Assembly: GCA_955651875.1 (NCBI GenBank)
Contig: CATPAP010000290.1
Coordinates: forward strand, 1-8,555
Length of the DNA stretch: 8,555 nt
Direction: 5' to 3'
Origin: Candidatus Dormiibacterota bacterium
GTDB lineage: Bacteria; Chloroflexota; Dormibacteria; Aeolococcales; Aeolococcaceae
Part shown: in pieces, positions 5,733 to 8,555 of the stretch
How positions within the stretch are numbered: position 1 is the first letter of the stretch
Layout of the letters: each line of letters opens with the position of its first letter
The notes under the pieces: model-generated
What the model saw: the letters and a program-made list of their open reading frames with translations, nothing else
Told to the model about the DNA's origin: nothing
Database searches by the model: none
Position numbers and translations under genes: made by a program

Positions 5733-5762
5733 ATGCTACTCCGAACCGGTTCAACCGGTCAA
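5733..5762 (-). promoter_or_regulatory. promoter with embedded ACCGGT palindromes
   Basis: On the minus strand, TTGACC (5762-5757) and TAGCAT (5738-5733) are separated by 18 bases, close to a housekeeping sigma-factor promoter. Within the spacer and the -35 box lie two copies of the palindrome ACCGGT (5745-5750 and 5754-5759), three bases apart; GAACCGGTTC (5743-5752) is a perfect 10-bp inverted repeat. Such placement suits a repressor operator. The promoter would drive the short peptide frame and the HNH lipoprotein gene. Confidence 0.45.
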
Positions 5763-5964
5763 TCGTTGCAATGAGGGCGCTCGGCGACGCTCGATGCCTG
5801 ACCGGACGGTCGTCCCGGCTCCCGATGGTCAAACAGGGGTACGAATGTCATTGTTGGATCGGCCAGCCCTTCGAGCTGTGACGGCGTTGCCGGGCAGCTG
5901 TGATGGTGGCGGCAGACGCTGGTCAGTGCTGGGCAGTTCCCGGGTCTTGGGGGCGCGATTCCAG
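5763..5964. other. intergenic stretch without a supported gene
   Basis: Between the promoter ahead of the HNH unit and the stop of the 129-residue protein I find no convincing gene. Several frames are open on both strands but none has a ribosome site or recognisable motif. There is no clear terminator hairpin after the 129-aa gene. The stretch may be untranslated mRNA or degraded sequence. Confidence 0.35.
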
Positions 5965-6354
5965 TCAGGTGACCAGGGACCGCAGCACCGCACTCGCCTG
6001 GGCGCTGCTCTGCACTTGGCTGGCGAGGACGCCCACCAGAGCACGCAACCACTGGTCCAGTCCCGTTTCCTCAGAGAGGGCAAATCCACCCACGGCGTGA
6101 GCGTGCCGGCAGCTGACCGCACCGCGCTGCAACTCCGCCTCGAAGAGGTCGTCGCCGGCGCGGACGACGATCCGCTTGATTGGATGAACCTTCTTGAATA
6201 GTCCGCCTTCGCGGTCCAACTCAACCGCCCCGGGCATCGAGCCGAGCAGCTTTCCGCCGAGCACTTGAAAGAAGACGCCGATGTCGCTCGCGTCTGCACG
6301 CAGGGAGGCGGCGAGCACCTCGAGGTCTGGCACCGACGATGGAACGTCGCTCAT
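5965..6354 (-). CDS. conserved actinobacterial protein, 129 aa
   Basis: An intact protein beginning MSDVPSSVPDLEVLAASLRA at the ATG at 6354. It resembles a family of small cytosolic actinobacterial proteins of unknown function that I recognise by pattern rather than by name: an N-terminal helix (DLEVLAASLRADASDIGVFF), then VLGGKLLGSMPGAVELDREG, a Gly-Leu-Phe-Lys-Lys turn, a strand KRIVVRAGDDLFEAELQ, a strand RGAVSCRHAHAVGG, and a C-terminal helix (LDQWLRALVGVLASQVQSSA). There is no signal peptide or membrane segment. No ribosome site precedes the start, but a TATACT box ends 10 bases before the ATG, so the mRNA may be leaderless. The gene has no close co-directional partner, and DNA upstream of its promoter is degraded. 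Real gene: fairly sure; function: unknown. Confidence 0.8.
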   Translation of the reverse strand: MSDVPSSVPDLEVLAASLRADASDIGVFFQVLGGKLLGSMPGAVELDREGGLFKKVHPIKRIVVRAGDDLFEAELQRGAVSCRHAHAVGGFALSEETGLDQWLRALVGVLASQVQSSAQASAVLRSLVT

Positions 6355-6364
6355 CAGCCGTCCG

Positions 6365-6370
6365 AGTATA
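6365..6370 (-). promoter_or_regulatory. -10 box for a probably leaderless mRNA
   Basis: TATACT on the minus strand is a near-consensus -10 hexamer. Transcription starting about 7 bases downstream would begin within a few bases of the ATG at 6354, leaving no room for a ribosome site, and none is seen. No -35 match is present at 16-18 bases. Leaderless starts are common in actinobacteria. Confidence 0.45.
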
Positions 6371-6433
6371 GAAGCTGGCCGTCGCGGGGACGGCTACGTA
6401 ACCAGTGACCGTAAGGCGGACGTAGCTGCGGAC

Positions 6434-7105
6434 CTAGCCCGCCCCTCCTCGGCAGCGGTCGCCACCGGGTACGCAACCGCCCGTCGACACCGTGCTGGCT
6501 GCCACCGCAGTTCCCGCAGCCGTGGCACCCCGGCGCAGACGTGTCAGCACCGCCGCGAGGCGGCGCCGGAGAGCGTCAGATAGCAGCTTGGTGAGTGTCG
6601 TCTCATTAGCGCGCTTGTCGCCGGCGAACCCACTGCCTCGTTCGCGGAAAGAACGCGGGGCGCAGAAGGGCGGATCAGTGCTCTGAAGCGAGGCCATGGG
6701 CTCCGCCGAACGCGGCTCAAGGGCTATCGGGGAGCCAGGATCTGGACCGGATTCGGGGTTCTCACCAGCAACATCGACCGGTTCGTCGCTCTCGCCTGAC
6801 CGAAACGGGCCAGATCAACTCGACCCGTCCGAACCCCGCTGGAGCTCCAAACTCGGTCTACGAGTTTTCCAGGACGTAGGTACGTCACCGCCCAATGCGC
6901 ACGATTGGTTGAAAACCTGAATTCGGCCGCTCAGAAGCATCTGCTCAGGCTCCTCGTCCGTTAGCGCGTACTCGGCGGCGACGGTGGTGATGGCCTCCCG
7001 AACGCCATGGAGCGTACCGAACCAGGGCGACCTGGCTCGCGCGGTAGCAGCGATTGAAGGGAGGCAAGCCCTGAGTTGCCCGCCGGGAGCGGGGGACCTT
7101 GAATG
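6434..7105 (-). pseudogene. degraded minus-strand coding frame
   Basis: One minus frame is open from 7105 to a TAG at 6436-6434, interrupted by a single TGA at 6817-6815. Its upstream part contains coding-like sequence, ARARSPWFGTLHGVREAITT then VAAEYALTDEEPEQMLLSGR, with G/C third positions. The middle is a Pro/Glu/Ser-rich stretch (GENPESGPDPGSP). The lower part, 6434-6697, has its own ATG and a helical, Arg-rich segment (TKLLSDALRRRLAAVLTRLR). No start codon with a ribosome site exists for the upstream part, which runs into the repeats at 7104-7170. It may be a gene cut by that insertion and broken by the TGA, or two unrelated remnants. I recognise no family. Other frames of this stretch, including the plus-strand frames at 6492-6686 and 6696-6920, look like shadows. 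Confidence 0.3.
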
Positions 7106-7170
7106 TCAGTACGATGAAAAACCGCTGACATTCCGGTGAAAGAAACCGTGACACTTTTATGAAAGGTCAC
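7104..7170. mobile_element. triple repeat, possible IS21-type insertion-sequence end
   Basis: Three copies of TGWCA-N6-TGAAA begin at 7104 (TGTCAGTACGATGAAA), 7126 (TGACATTCCGGTGAAA) and 7149 (TGACACTTTTATGAAA), 22 and 23 bases apart, about two helical turns. The third is also bracketed by GTGAC/GTCAC. Serial transposase-binding repeats inside the ends are a known trait of the IS21 family, whose termini often start with TG. No transposase gene is present in the window, so this would be an orphan end. Phased operator repeats for a regulator are the alternative. Confidence 0.45.
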
Positions 7171-7190
7171 AACGTAGCCCGAGGGACCGA

Positions 7191-7206
7191 GCGGCCCAAA
7201 GGCCGC
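7191..7206 (-). terminator. hairpin downstream of the ACT-domain gene
   Basis: GCGGCC (7191-7196) and GGCCGC (7201-7206) form a perfect 6-bp GC stem with a 4-base loop, 20 bases past the stop codon on the minus strand. No U-run follows. Its position suits a terminator for the ACT-domain gene. Confidence 0.4.
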
Positions 7207-7225
7207 CCAACCCACAAGAGGGGGT

Positions 7226-7624
7226 TTAGCGGGACGCGACCGCCGCTACTTCCTTCCAGGCTGTTTCCAGAGCCGAAACGTTCTCGCAACCGAGTACTAG
7301 ACGCGTGTCGGTGGCGAGGTATACGGTTGTCAGGTTGATGCCGGCGTCGGCGAGACGGCGCGTGACCTTACCAAGCATGCCGGGGCGATCCTCGACGCGC
7401 TCGACGATGACTTCCGTCTCGCGGGTGACCTTGTAGCCGACATTGGTGATGGCGCGGGTGGTTGCGACCTTGTCCGTGGTCAGCAGGTGGAAGATGACAC
7501 CCTCGTTGTGTTCGACGGCGCACAGGCCTTCGATGTTGATCTTCTCGCGGCCCATCTCCTCCGCGAGATTGGCAAGACTGCCCTTGGTGTGCGGTGCGGC
7601 GATGGTGAAGTCATATGCATGCAT
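7226..7624 (-). CDS. tandem ACT-domain protein
   Basis: A 132-residue cytosolic protein made of two ACT domains and nothing else. The first (about residues 3-65) reads YDFTIAAPHTKGSLANLAEE with INIEGLCAV; the second (about 72-130) reads VIVERVEDRPGMLGKVTRRL, with the D79-R80-P81-G82 turn and the helix-end ADAGINLTTVYLA. ACT domains bind small ligands, usually amino acids, and pair up to form regulatory interfaces. A free-standing two-domain form may sense an amino acid and act on a partner enzyme, but no partner is encoded nearby. The start at 7624 is secure: AGGAGG (7636-7631) lies 6 bases upstream. A GATACT box at 7657-7652 may be its -10 element, giving a short leader. A GC hairpin follows the stop. 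It appears to be a complete single-gene unit. Confidence 0.92.
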   Translation of the reverse strand: MHAYDFTIAAPHTKGSLANLAEEMGREKINIEGLCAVEHNEGVIFHLLTTDKVATTRAITNVGYKVTRETEVIVERVEDRPGMLGKVTRRLADAGINLTTVYLATDTRLVLGCENVSALETAWKEVAAVASR

Positions 7625-7651
7625 GACTGGCCTCCTGTGTCGGGCGCCGAG

Positions 7652-7657
7652 AGTATC
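7652..7657 (-). promoter_or_regulatory. possible -10 box of the ACT-domain gene
   Basis: GATACT on the minus strand lies 27 bases before the ACT-gene start, at a distance giving a leader of about 20 bases that includes AGGAGG. No clear -35 hexamer is visible, so this is a positional inference. Confidence 0.35.
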
Positions 7658-7827
7658 CCAGCTGCCCCGCGACCCACGGTACGCCTGCTGTCACGCGACA
7701 CACAACCGGTGCGAAACACGCACTGTCGTCGGGCGACGCACACCCGTCGAAACCCCTGGCTTCCTGGTGGGATTCGACTGTTCTGTGAGGCACTGAAACC
7801 GCCCGAAAATGGCACTGAGATCCCAGG

Positions 7828-8094
7828 TTGAGTCGGGAGAAAGCTTTGGCCGCTGACTTCGGTCCCAGGCTCGCGGTGAGCGGGTATCGGTTCATCGAGG
7901 TGGAGAAGGTCAATCACGCAGTCAGAACGCTGAACCGCCTGCTCAAGGTCTCCCGTGCCGCCTACTACCACTGGTCGATCTATCCGTTGTCAACGCACGC
8001 TCGTGCCGACATCGCGCTCACCGAACGCATCGCGATGCGATCGGCGATCACAAAGCGCTCCAGTCAGCCAGGATCGCCGTCTTTCTGCAGCTAA
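7828..8094 (+). pseudogene. IS3-family transposase OrfB, N-terminal fragment
   Basis: From a GTG at 7876 the frame reads SGYRFIEVEKVNHAVRTLNR then LLKVSRAAYYHWS, the signature N-terminus of IS3-family OrfB transposases (YRFI-x-x-EK-x-N-H, then a V-S-R-x-x-Y-Y-x-W helix-turn-helix region). It continues with STHARADIALTERI and a degraded AITKRSSQPGSP that matches the usual A-I-H-x-x-S-R-x-x-Y-G-S-P. It then hits a TAA at 8092-8094 after about 72 OrfB residues. A full OrfB is near 290 residues, so the whole DDE catalytic core is missing. The 16 codons before 7876 are not typical of OrfB, and no OrfA is seen upstream. The downstream zinc-site gene starts 12 bases after the stop, on the opposite strand. 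It is a dead insertion-sequence remnant. Confidence 0.8.
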
Positions 8095-8106
8095 GGCCTG
8101 GCTCCG

Positions 8107-8382
8107 CTACCACACGTGGCGCCGACGACGGCAAGAGCTCGAGCAGTAGCGGCGGCGGCCGGGACGCGGCCCCGTTGCCGAGACCCGCTTGCCGCAGATC
8201 CGGCAGCGCGGCAGGGGCGCACGCCGCTGCTCCGCGTACCAGGCCGAATACGCGGCACTCGGCGGCGCACAGCCGTCGCAGAACCGCCTGTGCCGGGCCT
8301 GGCGCGACAGGACGGTCGCCGTCACGCCGCATGCCGGACACGTGACGGTGACTGAGCGAGCTGCGCGAGGTGTGTATGCCAT
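8107..8382 (-). CDS. small protein with two four-cysteine zinc sites
   Basis: A 91-residue basic protein starting at the ATG at 8382. It carries two zinc-ribbon-like units: C15-x2-C18 with C35-x2-C38 (CPACG ... FCDGC), and C60-x2-C63 with C80-x3-C84 (CRICGKR ... YCSSSC), each pair separated by 16 residues. The stretch between them is PSAAYSAWYAEQRR, and the protein ends in RRRRHVW. The second unit, CxxCG followed by RRRYCSSSCRRR, is a common nucleic-acid-binding pattern in phage and plasmid small proteins. It should be cytosolic and may bind DNA or RNA. No ribosome site precedes the start, so expression is uncertain, but all eight cysteines being in register argues for a maintained gene. It converges on the IS3 fragment, which suggests accessory DNA. 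No specific function can be assigned. Confidence 0.7.
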   Translation of the reverse strand: MAYTPRAARSVTVTCPACGVTATVLSRQARHRRFCDGCAPPSAAYSAWYAEQRRAPLPRCRICGKRVSATGPRPGRRRYCSSSCRRRRHVW

Positions 8383-8555
8383 TTTAGTCAGCTATTTCTC
8401 GCTGACTTCTGAAGTGTTTCTCGCGGGGAGCCGTCACGCCTCGCACTGACCTGTGCGTTTCCGCGATGTCGACCCACCCCCCACTGCCCTCGGCTGTGCG
8501 GGTTCTGCGGCTGTGGTGTGGCATGCACAGTGCGAGGAGATCCTCGGGTACTGCC
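8383..8555. other. right edge, nothing assignable
   Basis: Three plus-strand frames and at least one minus-strand frame are open into the window edge, but each is too short to judge. One plus frame is Cys-rich (HCPRLCGFCGCGVAC) and might belong to a gene that continues beyond 8555. No RNA, repeat or ribosome site is evident. Confidence 0.3.

Noticed and set aside
6696..6920. 74-residue plus-strand frame
   Set aside because: No ribosome site, low-complexity Gly/Ser/Pro composition and a more coding-like minus frame in the same bases.
8026..8039. 14-bp palindrome CGCATCGCGATGCG within the IS3 fragment
   Set aside because: It lies inside former transposase coding sequence, with CG-rich self-complementary composition; chance is a sufficient explanation.
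1..8555. CRISPR array, rRNA, complete tRNA, riboswitch or toxin-antitoxin pair
   Set aside because: No regularly spaced identical repeats with unique spacers, no rRNA-like sequence, no complete cloverleaf and no recognisable riboswitch or toxin-antitoxin motif were seen on reading both strands.

Overview
The window is GC-rich, with strong G/C preference in third codon positions. It carries a MmpL-type RND transporter, a lipobox-bearing secreted HNH protein, a probable leaderless gene and actinobacterial-style tRNA pieces. Together these suggest a high-GC actinobacterium, plausibly of the Mycobacteriales; this is inference from gene content, and no marker gene settles it.

Layout. (1) 1-1260: a partial, unrecognised reading frame at the left edge, then a small ABM-domain protein on the minus strand (368-700). 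A non-coding stretch follows, holding the 3' halves of two different tRNAs, tRNA-Pro(GGG) at 1074-1124 and tRNA-Thr(GGT) at 1209-1260. Neither has a recognisable 5' half, which is the usual footprint of elements that integrate into tRNA genes. (2) 1294-4054: an intact 712-residue MMPL transporter on the minus strand. Upstream of it are a frameshifted two-helix membrane-protein remnant (minus) and the C-terminal half of a TetR regulator (plus). This looks like a decayed regulator/membrane protein/transporter cluster in which only the transporter is intact. (3) 4059-4631: two small plus-strand genes, an 84-residue membrane-anchored Gln-rich helical protein and a 49-residue charged protein. (4) 4684-6370: minus-strand genes. 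These are a short unrecognised frame, the HNH lipoprotein with a well-formed promoter and a possible 30-residue peptide gene ahead of it, and a 129-residue conserved actinobacterial protein that may be translated from a leaderless mRNA. (5) 6434-7170: a degraded minus-strand frame next to three TGWCA-N6-TGAAA repeats that resemble an insertion-sequence end of the IS21 type. (6) 7191-7657: an intact two-ACT-domain protein with promoter, ribosome site and terminator-like hairpin. (7) 7828-8382: an IS3-family OrfB fragment facing a small protein with two four-cysteine zinc sites.

Functionally this is not one operon. Intact single-gene units (ABM, MMPL, HNH lipoprotein, 129-aa protein, ACT) sit between scars of mobile DNA: tRNA 3' halves, a putative IS21-like end, an IS3 fragment and truncated genes. 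I see no complete defence, secretion or biosynthetic system. The least ordinary signals are the pair of tRNA 3' halves, the triple phased repeat, two genes whose stop codons lie in the loop of a perfect hairpin, the palindrome over the MMPL ribosome site, and the promoter/operator/short-peptide arrangement ahead of the HNH lipoprotein.
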